DNA of 64,000 bases from JAFDZV01 sp966128725 (GTDB lineage Bacteria; Bacteroidota; Ignavibacteria; OLB7): positions 9,239 through 73,238 of the forward strand of contig CBHYLN010000006.1 of NCBI GenBank assembly GCA_966128725.1, given 5' to 3'. Positions 17,449 through 26,576 of this stretch are shown piece by piece. The notes under the pieces are model-generated. The model searched no databases, was not told the DNA's origin, and saw only the letters and a program-made list of their open reading frames with translations. Position 1 is the first letter of the stretch. Each line of letters starts with the position of its first letter. A program made the translations under genes and the position numbers.

Positions 17449-20085
17449 TCAGCCAACCGGAATCCAATAGGAGAACTTGAGCGTGAAGAAGTTGGTCCCG
17501 AGGGCGGTAATGGACTGGAACAGATCGTCCGGGGCCACGGGCCTGCCGGAGGAATCGTACAGCGATCGATCCTGCTGCCATACCAGATACATGGTGCTGC
17601 CGGGCAGCCACTCCCATCGCATCACCAGATTGCTCCTGAAGGAAACGAAGTAATAATCCGGGAAGGGAATGTTGAACCGGGACGCACCGTCGGTAACGGC
17701 ATATCCCTCATCGGGCACCGGTGTGATGCTGGTTCCGTCGGTACCGTACATCCGCAGGTCGCTGCGCCGCGCGGCAACCAGCTCGCCAAACGAATCATAT
17801 CGCCCGGAGGCCGCGAACGGTTCGGCATATAATTCCAGGCTCATGTCCGGCGAAAGCGAGTACCGTGCCCGCACGGTTGCGTTGATGCTTGTCTGGTACA
17901 CACGGCCGAACACATAACGCGCACCGTAGGTTGCGGCCGGCCCGTCGTTGTACGCCGCAATGAACTGCCGCGTGGTGTTCGATCGCGAATACGTTGGCTC
18001 GAACCGCAGCTCCAGGCGGTCGCCAATAATCGTGCTGATCGACGCCCATGCATTGTAGTACCACTGCTGCTCCCCGTTCCCACCGAAGTTCAGTCCGGCA
18101 CTGCCCATTGTGCGGGCGCCGTACGGCGAGTTGACACTCACCGATCCATCCCAGTTCCACGGCACCGCCATCAACGGCCCACCACGTGTCATGTCGTCGG
18201 CGATGCCGGTGGTGCCATAATCGGCCGAAGCCTGTACGCCCCAGAAATTGGGCAATGTCGCGTTGAAGTTCAGGGCAAGCACCGAACCGGAACTTTCCCA
18301 CTCGAAGTTGAACGGACTGGATAACGACAGTGTTGCCGAATAATCGTGGAACAGTGCCGTGGGCGTCGTTTCGCGGTAGATAAGCTGGTTCTCGAAGTTG
18401 ATATCGGAAGCCGAGCTCAAACGCCCGATGTCATTCAGTTCCAGGCCGGGAGTCTCCACCCAGCCGGATATGGTCCACAGCCAATGGTCGCCGTCGCGCT
18501 TCACCATGGCAAGCCCGCCTGTAAGGCCGGCCAGCGATGTCCGGGTGGAATCGAACCTGACGAACTCGGCATCGGGCCTCTGGAAGTAATGCGCGCTGGA
18601 ACGCTGCACGCGCGCAATGGCCCGGGAACTACCGCTTATGTAGCTTCCGCCCAGATGCCCGTTCAGCTCGTAGGTTCCCTTGTCGAACCGAAACACCCAA
18701 TCGCCGCCACCGCTGATGGCGGTGCGCACCAGGCGATCATCAAGCGGTGTGCCGGCCTCAAGATCGCGGCGCACGGCGGTCACCATGCCACCAATTTCCG
18801 AGCCGTCGTCGCTCAGTTCGTGCCCAACCCTGGCAACGGCATACGCCGTTACGGGCTCGATCTGCTGCGCATGGATTTCGGTGCTGGAATCCGAAACGTC
18901 CACGAACTCGCGCTGGGTAACGGCAACCAGACCACCCAACGACGTGCCGGAGGCAAGGCGACCAGTGACCTTCCCGGCGCCAAGAATGGTGGTGTTGGGC
19001 GGCGGCGGGGCCACGGCGTTTGCCGGGGCGCCATGTGGTGGAGCGCCGATGCGGCGCGAGTAGAAGTATCCGCCCGGCCCGGTAAGCAACGAGATACCCT
19101 CCACAAAAAAGGGCCGGCGCTCATCGAAAATTGTTTCGTACGCCGAAAGGTTCACCTGCGCGGGATCGGCCTCCACCTGGCCGAAGTCCGGATTCACCGT
19201 TGCATCCAGCGTAAGGTTCGATCCCAGGCCCATCTTCAAGTCAAGGCCGGCATGCGCATGCACCTCGGACTCCTGCGCCGTCGGATCGCCGGGCGTACGC
19301 TTCGGTGCAAGCGTTGCGCTGAGTGAGGCGTACGGCATTACCTCCAGCCGCATCGTGGGGCGTATCCCGCGTATGCCGGTCAGCTCGCCGAAACGCGAAG
19401 CCCAGCCGGCCACCTCCTTCGGGATCGGTATCCAGTAGATGTCCTCGTTGTTGCTGGGCACATACCGGTCCATGTTCAAGCCCCACACCTGCTCCTCGTG
19501 CTCGTTGAACCGAAGCTGCGAAAACGGAATGCGCATCTCGGCGGTCCAGCCGGCCGAGTCGATCGCCACGCGTGCTTCCCACACCGGATCGAAGCTGAAC
19601 TCGCGGGAGAACTCGTTGTCCTCGGCGTGATAATAATCTGTGCGTACGCCTGCGGCGGTTACGCTGAAGCTGTAGGCCGTGCGGCGATCGTGATACGTAT
19701 CCAGCGTCACGATGAAACGTTCGGCCGAGCCCGAGTTATCGCGGCGGGTAAGCATCGAATGCAGCTCCTCCGGCTTGGAGCAGTGCATGCGCGCAGCCAC
19801 GTACAGCGCATCGGCATCGTACATGAACGCCACCTCGGTTGGCGCGCTCGGCGCCCCGCCCAGCACCGGCTCCTTTTGCAGGAAGTCCGTACGGAACGGC
19901 ACCGCACTCCATACAGCATCATCAAGGCGACCGTCCACGTGTGGGGCGGCCCCCGCCATTGCCACGGCGGTAATACGCTTTCCCGCGGCCGGGTCCGGCG
20001 ACGGCGGTGAAATCTGGGCCGCTGCATCGCGGGCCACAACCACGAACAGGAGTACGGCTGGAAGAACGTATCGCAAACGTGTCAT
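17449..20085 (-). CDS. DUF5916 outer-membrane protein with CBM9-like domain
   Basis: 878-residue exported protein with a Sec signal (LPAVLLFVVVARDAAAQ). A carbohydrate-binding-family-9-like sandwich follows (about 40-220; HVDGRLDDAVWSAVP, AYSFSVTAAGVRTDYY). Then comes a long DUF5916 region expected to form an outer-membrane beta-barrel, with the hallmark NPDFGQVEADPAQVNLSAYE and FFVEG motifs and a C-terminal amphipathic strand ending FTLKFSYWIPVG. Function is unknown; such proteins are common in Bacteroidota and related groups. It precedes cmk and pyrC by 80 bp, possibly by chance. Confidence 0.88.
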   Translation of the reverse strand: MTRLRYVLPAVLLFVVVARDAAAQISPPSPDPAAGKRITAVAMAGAAPHVDGRLDDAVWSAVPFRTDFLQKEPVLGGAPSAPTEVAFMYDADALYVAARMHCSKPEELHSMLTRRDNSGSAERFIVTLDTYHDRRTAYSFSVTAAGVRTDYYHAEDNEFSREFSFDPVWEARVAIDSAGWTAEMRIPFSQLRFNEHEEQVWGLNMDRYVPSNNEDIYWIPIPKEVAGWASRFGELTGIRGIRPTMRLEVMPYASLSATLAPKRTPGDPTAQESEVHAHAGLDLKMGLGSNLTLDATVNPDFGQVEADPAQVNLSAYETIFDERRPFFVEGISLLTGPGGYFYSRRIGAPPHGAPANAVAPPPPNTTILGAGKVTGRLASGTSLGGLVAVTQREFVDVSDSSTEIHAQQIEPVTAYAVARVGHELSDDGSEIGGMVTAVRRDLEAGTPLDDRLVRTAISGGGDWVFRFDKGTYELNGHLGGSYISGSSRAIARVQRSSAHYFQRPDAEFVRFDSTRTSLAGLTGGLAMVKRDGDHWLWTISGWVETPGLELNDIGRLSSASDINFENQLIYRETTPTALFHDYSATLSLSSPFNFEWESSGSVLALNFNATLPNFWGVQASADYGTTGIADDMTRGGPLMAVPWNWDGSVSVNSPYGARTMGSAGLNFGGNGEQQWYYNAWASISTIIGDRLELRFEPTYSRSNTTRQFIAAYNDGPAATYGARYVFGRVYQTSINATVRARYSLSPDMSLELYAEPFAASGRYDSFGELVAARRSDLRMYGTDGTSITPVPDEGYAVTDGASRFNIPFPDYYFVSFRSNLVMRWEWLPGSTMYLVWQQDRSLYDSSGRPVAPDDLFQSITALGTNFFTLKFSYWIPVG

Positions 20086-20190
20086 GGATATTCAGGCATC
20101 AGAGTGGGACGAACAGGCATGCGCAAGCACCCGAGCAACGGCGGAACCGACCACGGGAATGCGCAAACGCGGGAGCCGCATGCCATTGAT

Positions 20191-20212
20191 GCCGGCATGC
20201 AGCATGGCCGGC
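20191..20212 (-). terminator. Weak hairpin after the second metal permease
   Basis: GCCGGCATG/CATGGCCGGC inverted repeat with one bulged base and a 3-nt loop, 4 nt beyond the stop of the minus-strand permease at 20216. No T-tract follows, so termination is uncertain. Confidence 0.35.
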
Positions 20213-20215
20213 GAC

Positions 20216-21112
20216 TCAGGCGGCGATCGCGGGCTCGGGCTCGGCAATGGCGCCGCGTCGGCGCCGGATAAGCCCATGCGTGGGCGAAAAAACAAACGCG
20301 AGAAGGAACTCGAACCCGGCCGTGACGGCAATCGCGCCCGCGATGGAACCGTCGAGCCAGGAGGCAAGCAGATAACCGCCGGCAGCGGCGCCCACGCCCA
20401 GCAGCACGGCGATCGCGATCATGTAGCCCAGCCGGTCGGTAAGCAGATACGCGGCCGACGGTGGCACAACCAGCATTGCAACCACCAGAATCGCGCCCAC
20501 CGATTCAAACGCCCCAACGGTGGTAAGCGACACCATGCCCATCAGCATGTAGTGCCAAAGGGTAGCCGAGATTCCCAGGGAGGTTGCAAGCGCGGGGTCG
20601 AATGCCGTTACCTTCAACTCCTTGTAGCCGAACAACACGAACAGCAGATTCAGAACGAACAGCGCGCCAAGCGTCCATACCGCGCGTGGCCCAAGAACAA
20701 GCCCGGAGGCGGTTACCCACTGGTCCAACGGCACGTAGGCGATCTCGCCGTATAGCACGCACTCCTGATCCAGATCCACCTGTGAGGCGAACAACGTGAT
20801 GAGGATAACGCCAAGCGCGAACAGCCATGTGAACGTTACGCCGATGGAAGCATCTTGTTGCAGTTTTCCTCGGCGGTGCAACGTCTCGATGGCAAACGTG
20901 GTGATCACGCCCAGCGCGCCGGCGCCAACCAGCATGGGCAGCGGTGCACGGCTCCCGGAAAGAAGGAACGCGATCGCAATGCCCGGCAACACGGCGTGGC
21001 TGATGGCATCGCCCAGCATCGCCATGCGCCGCAGCACAAGGAAGCACCCAACAAGCGAGCACGCCCCCGCGGCGAGCGCTCCGGTCAATATGATCCAACC
21101 GCTATCGGACAT
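20216..21112 (-). CDS. Metal ABC transporter permease (ZnuB/MntB family), second copy
   Basis: Membrane channel subunit for Mn/Zn/Fe import. The 298-residue protein has about eight membrane helices and the family motif LRRMAMLGDAISHAVLPGIA near the start, as in ABC-3 permeases. ATG 21112 is chosen over an upstream start because it begins right before the first helix. It shares the family with the permease at 22584-23903 but lacks the C-terminal regulatory extension. It is separated from the rest of the transporter genes by an outer-membrane protein and a DinB gene. The two permeases could pair as a heterodimer. Confidence 0.9.
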   Translation of the reverse strand: MSDSGWIILTGALAAGACSLVGCFLVLRRMAMLGDAISHAVLPGIAIAFLLSGSRAPLPMLVGAGALGVITTFAIETLHRRGKLQQDASIGVTFTWLFALGVILITLFASQVDLDQECVLYGEIAYVPLDQWVTASGLVLGPRAVWTLGALFVLNLLFVLFGYKELKVTAFDPALATSLGISATLWHYMLMGMVSLTTVGAFESVGAILVVAMLVVPPSAAYLLTDRLGYMIAIAVLLGVGAAAGGYLLASWLDGSIAGAIAVTAGFEFLLAFVFSPTHGLIRRRRGAIAEPEPAIAA

Positions 21113-21187
21113 CGTTGCACGTTCCTGTTGTTGATTGTCGGCGTCCCGCCTCGCCGGCCCGGCGACCACGGACGGAACTGTCAGGCG

Positions 21188-21679
21188 TTATTGCCGCCCG
21201 GCGTTCCATGCGGCCAGGTTGCGACGTATCTGCGCGATATGCACCGGCACGTGTGCCTCGTAGGTATCCAGCCAGTCATCCAGCGTCATGGTCCCGTTTT
21301 CGGGATGTTCGATCGTGTTGGCCCAGACCGATTCCGGCAACGCCCGTATCAGCTCGTACGTGGTTGCGCGCAGCACGCGGAACAGCTCCAGCGCGGCGTC
21401 GGTATCACGGTTGTGATAGTCCAGCGCCTCGGCCCACTTGTTTTCGTCGTACGCGATCACCGCGCTGCCCGGCTCGGCAATGGCCCGGCGGCAACGGATG
21501 AAACTGTTGGCTTCGCTGTCGGCAACATGGATCACTACCTCATGCACCGTCCACTTCCCGGGCGCCGGGCGATACTGCCACATCTCGCGCGGCACCTCGG
21601 CAAGCGCTTCGGTAAGCAGCTCGTATGCCCGGGCATAGGAATCCAGTTTCTGGAGCCGGATCTCCGGTTCAAACGTCAT
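21188..21679 (-). CDS. DinB-family protein
   Basis: 163-residue four-helix-bundle protein of the DinB/YfiT superfamily. Three histidines at the expected metal positions appear in WTVHEVVIHVADSE and the late EAHVPVHIAQIRRN. Relatives are metal-binding thiol-dependent transferases or of unknown role. It is encoded within the metal-uptake locus between the outer-membrane protein and the second permease, with gaps of 72-75 bp, so co-transcription is plausible. A metal-dependent thiol enzyme responding to this locus is a guess only. Confidence 0.82.
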   Translation of the reverse strand: MTFEPEIRLQKLDSYARAYELLTEALAEVPREMWQYRPAPGKWTVHEVVIHVADSEANSFIRCRRAIAEPGSAVIAYDENKWAEALDYHNRDTDAALELFRVLRATTYELIRALPESVWANTIEHPENGTMTLDDWLDTYEAHVPVHIAQIRRNLAAWNAGRQ

Positions 21680-21751
21680 GTCGGTCCCCTTGCCGATTGG
21701 TTTCAGGATATATGGTCAGCAACTTTTTAATAGCCGTTGATGGTCACGAGG

Positions 21752-22552
21752 CTACCACACCGGGTATCGCAACGATAGTCCAGCGCCAATTCGGTAGTCG
21801 GGCGCGGCTTCGCTGAGGCCCGCACCAATCGAACCATCGAACTGTAGCCAGGGCAACACCAGGCAGGTAAGGCCCGCGTTTGCCGAAAACTCGGCCGTCG
21901 AGCCGGAGCGAGAGCGCCCGAGCACCTCGGCGAACATGCCCACCTCATCGGTGACCGCCAGGCCCACGACAAGCGTGTAGATGAATGCGCCTTCGGGGTC
22001 GGAGCCATCCCACTCGGCGCCAATGTTCGCCCCAACATCCAGGGCCTCGCCCAGGGAATGTTCGGCCGCCACCCGGAACGATGGCGCCACGTTTGCGGGC
22101 CGGTAGGCCGAATCACCAACGGGAAGCTCCAGCTCGCAGATCAACGCCAGCCTGGGCAATACGTCGCCCTCCGGGGCCACAGCGGTTTTAACACCCACTG
22201 TGACGCTCCCCAACCCGCCGTGTTCCATGTCGTTCACGCGAACCACGTCGTTAGGGAAGTGATACGCGGCGCCCAGACGCAACTCCGTGGTCCCAAGCAG
22301 CCCATACCGCGCCAACACACCAATCTCGGCATCCAACATTGTGGAGCCAATCGAGCTCGCATCATCGGCCAACGTAAGCCAACCACCTTCGGTCTGCAGC
22401 CAGCCCTCCGGCACCACCCAGGCGGACTCGGTTTCGTCGGGACGGTCGGTAATCATGGTGGCCGGCTCCTGCGCGCGCACCTTGGTGGGCAAAACCGCCG
22501 ATGCTAGAAGGGCGGCAACAAACAGCGATACGATGTACACACGTGTGATCAT
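21752..22552 (-). CDS. Outer-membrane 'MetA-pathway/transporter' family protein
   Basis: 266-residue predicted beta-barrel with a Sec signal (VYIVSLFVAALLASAVLPTK) and the family opening ITDRPDETESAWVVPEG, seen in the Phenol_MetA_deg (PF13557) group of outer-membrane proteins. The C-terminus ends in an aromatic residue (LSLRYPVW), as barrel proteins do. Start ATG 22552 gives the signal peptide directly. It lies 31 bp after the fused permease gene, and its place in the metal locus suggests a role in moving metal or a chelate across the outer membrane, which is inference. Confidence 0.78.
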   Translation of the reverse strand: MITRVYIVSLFVAALLASAVLPTKVRAQEPATMITDRPDETESAWVVPEGWLQTEGGWLTLADDASSIGSTMLDAEIGVLARYGLLGTTELRLGAAYHFPNDVVRVNDMEHGGLGSVTVGVKTAVAPEGDVLPRLALICELELPVGDSAYRPANVAPSFRVAAEHSLGEALDVGANIGAEWDGSDPEGAFIYTLVVGLAVTDEVGMFAEVLGRSRSGSTAEFSANAGLTCLVLPWLQFDGSIGAGLSEAAPDYRIGAGLSLRYPVW

Positions 22553-22583
22553 GGCTTCGTTGAGTGTGGGCCGCACGGAACGA

Positions 22584-23903
22584 TTATCGGTACGGAATGG
22601 CACGTTCGTGCGGATCGCTCGACGGCCGGTTCAGCAATTGCTCCAGCCGTTCCTCCAGTTCGGGCGTCAGCACGTGTTCGATCGATTCGGCATCGTCGTG
22701 TACGTGGTCGGGCGCGATCTGAACATAGTCGGTGAGATATACCTCCCACAATCGGTGCAAACGGGTAACACGTTCGCCCTGGCGGCTGCCCTCCGGTGTA
22801 AGCCGCCATGCTTCCCCCTGCTGCTCCAGATAGCCATGCCGCGCCAGACGCCGCACAACGCGCAGCAGCAGCGCATGCGGCATCGAGCGCCGCGAGCGGA
22901 TCTCGTCCAGCCCGCGAGCGGCAAACGGCTGATGATCAACCTCGGCCAGGTGGTGGAACGCCTTCAGGACGTTTTCCTCCAGCGTGCGGCGCCGGTTGTT
23001 TCGCTGGCGTCGCAACCGCGCAACCGCGCCGCGCCTGGGGGCGGCCAGCACGGAGACGGCGAAGATCAACGTGGCCGAGGTGACAATCCACGGGCCTGTT
23101 GGCATGTGCGGAGCCACGTAGCTGACAAACGCACCGGAATAGCCGGCGAACGCGCCAAACGCGGCGGCCAGTAACAGCATCACCGGCAGGCGATCGGTCC
23201 AGTAGCGCGCTGCTGCGGCGGGCGTGATCAACATGGCCGCCATCAACACCACGCCAACAGCCTGAATGCCAACCACCACGGCAAGCACCATCAGCGTTGT
23301 AAGCACGATCTCCAGACCCCGCACCGGCAGGCCCAGCGATCGGGCAAAACCGCCGTCGAACGCCAGCAGCTTGAAATCCTTGTACAGCAGCAGGATCGCC
23401 AGCACCAGCACCAGACTTACCGAGGAGAACACCACCACATCCTCCGGAAGCAGCGAGGCTGCCTGGCCGAACAGGAACTTGTCCAGCCCGGATTGCTCGG
23501 CCGCGCCGGACGCCTGGATGTGGGTCAGCAGCAGGATGCCCAGCCCGAAGAACACGCTCAGCACGATGCCGATCGCGGAGTCCTCACGGATGCGCGAGTT
23601 GCGCACGATGGCATCCATCGCCATCATGCTCAACCAGCCGGCGATCGCCGCGCCGATCAACAACGCCACCGGATTTTTTCCGCCGATCACCATGAAGGCA
23701 ATGGCCACCCCGGGCAGCGCGGCATGCGCAACCGCATCGCCAACCAGCGCGCGCTTGCGCAGCAGGGCAAAGCAGCCGATCGCGGCCGACCCGATTCCCA
23801 GAAGAACCGAGCCAACCACAACCACCCGCACATTGAGATCGCGCAGCAGAAGAAAATTCAGGATATCCACGGCATGGTCCGGTACAGTCAAATGAATGGC
23901 CAA
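22584..23903 (-). CDS. Metal ABC permease fused to a DtxR/MntR-like regulator
   Basis: 439 residues. Residues about 15-290 are an ABC-3 (ZnuB/MntB) permease with about eight helices and the motif LLRKRALVGDAVAHAALPGVA. After a basic linker (RLRRQRNNRRRT) comes a winged helix (about 315-380, LEENVLKAFHHLAE to WRLTPEGSRQ). A DtxR-type metal/dimerisation domain follows (about 380-430, RLHRLWEVYLTDY, HVHDDAESIEHVL) that closely matches the stand-alone regulator at 27055-27786. Start is TTG at 23903, 21 bp after the ATPase gene; no nearer ATG exists. The fusion could sense metal at the membrane or bind DNA there. Similar fusions occur in Bacteroidota, but I know of no worked-out mechanism. Confidence 0.88.
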   Translation of the reverse strand: MAIHLTVPDHAVDILNFLLLRDLNVRVVVVGSVLLGIGSAAIGCFALLRKRALVGDAVAHAALPGVAIAFMVIGGKNPVALLIGAAIAGWLSMMAMDAIVRNSRIREDSAIGIVLSVFFGLGILLLTHIQASGAAEQSGLDKFLFGQAASLLPEDVVVFSSVSLVLVLAILLLYKDFKLLAFDGGFARSLGLPVRGLEIVLTTLMVLAVVVGIQAVGVVLMAAMLITPAAAARYWTDRLPVMLLLAAAFGAFAGYSGAFVSYVAPHMPTGPWIVTSATLIFAVSVLAAPRRGAVARLRRQRNNRRRTLEENVLKAFHHLAEVDHQPFAARGLDEIRSRRSMPHALLLRVVRRLARHGYLEQQGEAWRLTPEGSRQGERVTRLHRLWEVYLTDYVQIAPDHVHDDAESIEHVLTPELEERLEQLLNRPSSDPHERAIPYR

Positions 23904-23924
23904 TGCAAACGTGCGCGGCGCGCG

Positions 23925-24749
23925 TCATCCGTCACGCCCGGAGCGGCCCTGCTGGCGCATCAGCTCGGTAACCTCGCTGAGGATATTCAGCCGGCCACCG
24001 TAGGTCTTCTGCAGAAGCTCGCCGGTGAAGGCGTCGTCGATCGGGCCAAAGGCTACCTGGCGAAGGTTCAGCAGCAACACCCAGTCGAAATATTCGCGCG
24101 CGGTCTGCAAGTCGTGGTGCACCACCAGCACCGTCTTGCCAAGGCGGCGCATCTCGCGAAGCAAATCCACGATGGCCGTTTCGGTGGAGGCATCAACGCC
24201 AACAAACGGTTCATCCATCAGGTAGATATCGGCGTCCTGCGCCAGGGCACGGGCCAGGAACACTCGTTGCTGCTGCCCACCGGAGAGCTGCGAAATCTGG
24301 CGTTCGGCGAAATCATGCATCCCCACCTTGCGCAGCGATTCGCGCGCCACCTCAACATCGGCCGCGCGCGGCCTGCGGAACAGGCCCAGCCGGCCATAAC
24401 GGCCCATCAGCACAACGTCGAGCGCGTTTGTTGGGAAATCCCAATCCACCGAGCTGCGCTGCGGCACGTATCCCACACGCCGGCGCACGCTGGCAAGGTC
24501 CTCGCCAAAGATCTTCACGTAGCCGCTGGAGAGCGGCACCAGACCCATCACGGCCTTGATCAGCGTTGACTTCCCCGCCCCGTTCGGCCCCACGATCCCG
24601 ATCAGCTTTCCGCTGGGCACGGCGAAATCGATATCCCACAGCACCGGCCTGCGATTGTAGCTCACGGTAAGATCGTGCACCTCGAGCGGCGAAACGGCCC
24701 CGGCAACAGGCCCAGCGGAGTGCGGCATGGCGGTGTCTTGAACGCTCAT
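23925..24749 (-). CDS. Metal ABC transporter ATP-binding protein
   Basis: Energises Mn/Zn/Fe import. 274 residues with Walker A GPNGAGKST (54-62), Q-loop in VGYVPQRSS, signature LSGGQQQ (155-161) and Walker B YLMDE (to 180). The ATG at 24749 overlaps the stop of the substrate-binding gene by 4 bp (ATGA), which indicates translational coupling. A longer upstream extension of the open frame overlaps that gene and is rejected. Confidence 0.94.
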   Translation of the reverse strand: MSVQDTAMPHSAGPVAGAVSPLEVHDLTVSYNRRPVLWDIDFAVPSGKLIGIVGPNGAGKSTLIKAVMGLVPLSSGYVKIFGEDLASVRRRVGYVPQRSSVDWDFPTNALDVVLMGRYGRLGLFRRPRAADVEVARESLRKVGMHDFAERQISQLSGGQQQRVFLARALAQDADIYLMDEPFVGVDASTETAIVDLLREMRRLGKTVLVVHHDLQTAREYFDWVLLLNLRQVAFGPIDDAFTGELLQKTYGGRLNILSEVTELMRQQGRSGRDG

Positions 24750-25687
24750 CGCAGTGCCTTCACGATTTTGTTGACGTTGGCCGACACCATGCCGATATAC
24801 GTCCCCTCGGCGGTTCCGGCGGCCCCCATCGCGTCGGAGTAAAGCTGGCCGCCGATCGTGATATCGTGTCCCTTGTCGCGCACGCCCTTCACCACGGCTT
24901 CGATGGAACGCTTCGGCACGCTCGACTCCACGAACACCGATTTCACACGCCGTTCCACAATCATGTTCACGAGCGATGTGATGTCGGCAAGGCCGAACTC
25001 GCTCACGGTGCTGATGCCCTGCAAACCGCGCACCTCGATATCGTAGGCGCGCCCGAAATACCCGAAGGCATCGTGCGCGGTAACCAGCACGCGCCCCTCG
25101 CGTGGGATCGAGGCGATCTGCTGGCGCACCCACACGTCCAGCGAATCCAGACGCGCCAGGTACGCCACGGCGTTGCGTTCGTATTCGGCCGCATGCGCGG
25201 TGTCGAACTGCTTCAGTTGATCGGCGACCGTGCGAACCGCGCGCTGCCACAACTGCACATCGAACCAGATATGCGGGTCGTAATTGCCCTTGAACTCCGG
25301 GGGGCGGCGCAGCTTCGCCGTATCGATGCCGGCGGCCACCGGGCTCACGGGCTTGCTTTGGGCCAGCTTCTCCAATGCGTCAACCATCTTCCCTTCCAGA
25401 TGCAGCCCGTTGTAGAACACGATGTCGGCATTGCGAAGCTTTTCAAGATCGCCCTGCGTGGCCTTGTAGAGATGCGGGTCAACGCCCGGCCCCATCAACG
25501 CAACAACCGTAACGTGGCTACCGCCAACGTTGTGAACCGCGTCGGCGATCATTCCGGTTGTCACAACGGCGGTGAACGGCTCGTTGCCGGATCGGCGCGG
25601 CCCTCGCTGTTCGCTGCACGCGGCAAACGCAAACGAGGCAAGAAGCACAAGAACCAGGCGGATGTGTATGCGATGCGATGAACTCAT
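24746..25687 (-). CDS. Metal ABC transporter substrate-binding lipoprotein (ZnuA/MntA family)
   Basis: Captures Mn/Zn/Fe in the periplasm. 313 residues with a lipoprotein signal (LVLLASFAFAAC). Cluster A-1 metal ligands are expected at the His in GVDPHLYKAT, the His in YDPHIWFDV, the Glu in VSEFGLADI and the Asp in GGQLYSDAM. That His-His-Glu-Asp set is more usual for Mn/Fe binders than for Zn. There is no long His-rich loop, again unlike Zn-specific ZnuA. The ATG at 25687 has a good ribosome-binding site (GGGAG, 9-nt spacing). It is the first structural gene of the transporter. Confidence 0.92.
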   Translation of the reverse strand: MSSSHRIHIRLVLVLLASFAFAACSEQRGPRRSGNEPFTAVVTTGMIADAVHNVGGSHVTVVALMGPGVDPHLYKATQGDLEKLRNADIVFYNGLHLEGKMVDALEKLAQSKPVSPVAAGIDTAKLRRPPEFKGNYDPHIWFDVQLWQRAVRTVADQLKQFDTAHAAEYERNAVAYLARLDSLDVWVRQQIASIPREGRVLVTAHDAFGYFGRAYDIEVRGLQGISTVSEFGLADITSLVNMIVERRVKSVFVESSVPKRSIEAVVKGVRDKGHDITIGGQLYSDAMGAAGTAEGTYIGMVSANVNKIVKALR

Positions 25688-25763
25688 TGTTGGCAACTCC
25701 CAATCTCTCTATCTCTCGATTTCCCGGTTCCGGATGCACCCGGCGACCGTGCATGCCAGCACC

Positions 25764-26504
25764 CTAGCGCTGGGCAACAATTGCAAGGCGCGAAGCCCCG
25801 AAGGCGAATGGGCGGCCGGTGCTGGTATCGTATCCTTCCACTGTTCCGAAGCCTGCATCGCGCAGCATCGCCGCCAGTTCGCGATACGTGTAGATCATCA
25901 TCGAACTCTCGGAAGTCCGGGCGGGATGGCCGTCGCGCAGAAACGTCCAGACCACGTTAATGCATCCGGCAGCATGGTCGTACCGCCGCTCCTCGGTGAT
26001 GATCATCCCGGCCTGGCGCGTAAAGCCGCGCGGCTGAAGCTTCGGCAGCAGCGATTCGGCAACATGTGTGTCGATCAGGAACCGAGCGCCCGGGCGCAGC
26101 GACCGCGCCACGGAGTTCAGGAATTCGACGTTGCCGGCGTGATCGAAATAGCCGAAGCTCCCGAAGAAGCAGTAGGCCGCATCGAACTCGGCATCGCGGT
26201 TGATGGCGCGCATGTCGCCCTCGATCCACTCGATCTCCAGGTTCCGTTCGGCGGCCCTTCGGCGCGCCTCGGCCAGAAGAGCGGGCGTGATGTCCAGCCC
26301 GGTAACGCGCATGCCGCGCCCCGCCAGCTCGATGGCATGCCGCCCCGGACCGCACGGAACATCCAACAGCCGCGCGCCGGGCCGAAGCTCCAGCAGGCGC
26401 ACCAGCAAATCCGCTTCGGCCCCGGTGCGCTCCGGCTCGATTGCCGTCGCCACATCGTACCACTGATCCGAAGCGAACAGTTTACCCCACCATTCGTCCA
26501 TCAT
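25764..26504 (-). CDS. Class I SAM-dependent methyltransferase
   Basis: 246-residue small-molecule type methyltransferase with SAM motif LLDVPCGPGRHAIELA (about 47-62), acidic loop GLDITPALLAEAR, and FFGSFGYFDHAGNVEF. It is similar throughout to the second methyltransferase at 34899-35750, so the two are paralogues. Substrate unknown. It lies in the metal locus between the receiver-like gene and the substrate-binding protein, all on the minus strand with gaps of 72-76 bp. Confidence 0.85.
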   Translation of the reverse strand: MMDEWWGKLFASDQWYDVATAIEPERTGAEADLLVRLLELRPGARLLDVPCGPGRHAIELAGRGMRVTGLDITPALLAEARRRAAERNLEIEWIEGDMRAINRDAEFDAAYCFFGSFGYFDHAGNVEFLNSVARSLRPGARFLIDTHVAESLLPKLQPRGFTRQAGMIITEERRYDHAAGCINVVWTFLRDGHPARTSESSMMIYTYRELAAMLRDAGFGTVEGYDTSTGRPFAFGASRLAIVAQR

Positions 26505-26576
26505 GTCATCCTTATTCCAACTGCATCAATCACAAGGGATCCGTTCGATCCGCCAACACACCCGATCCACGATGGA

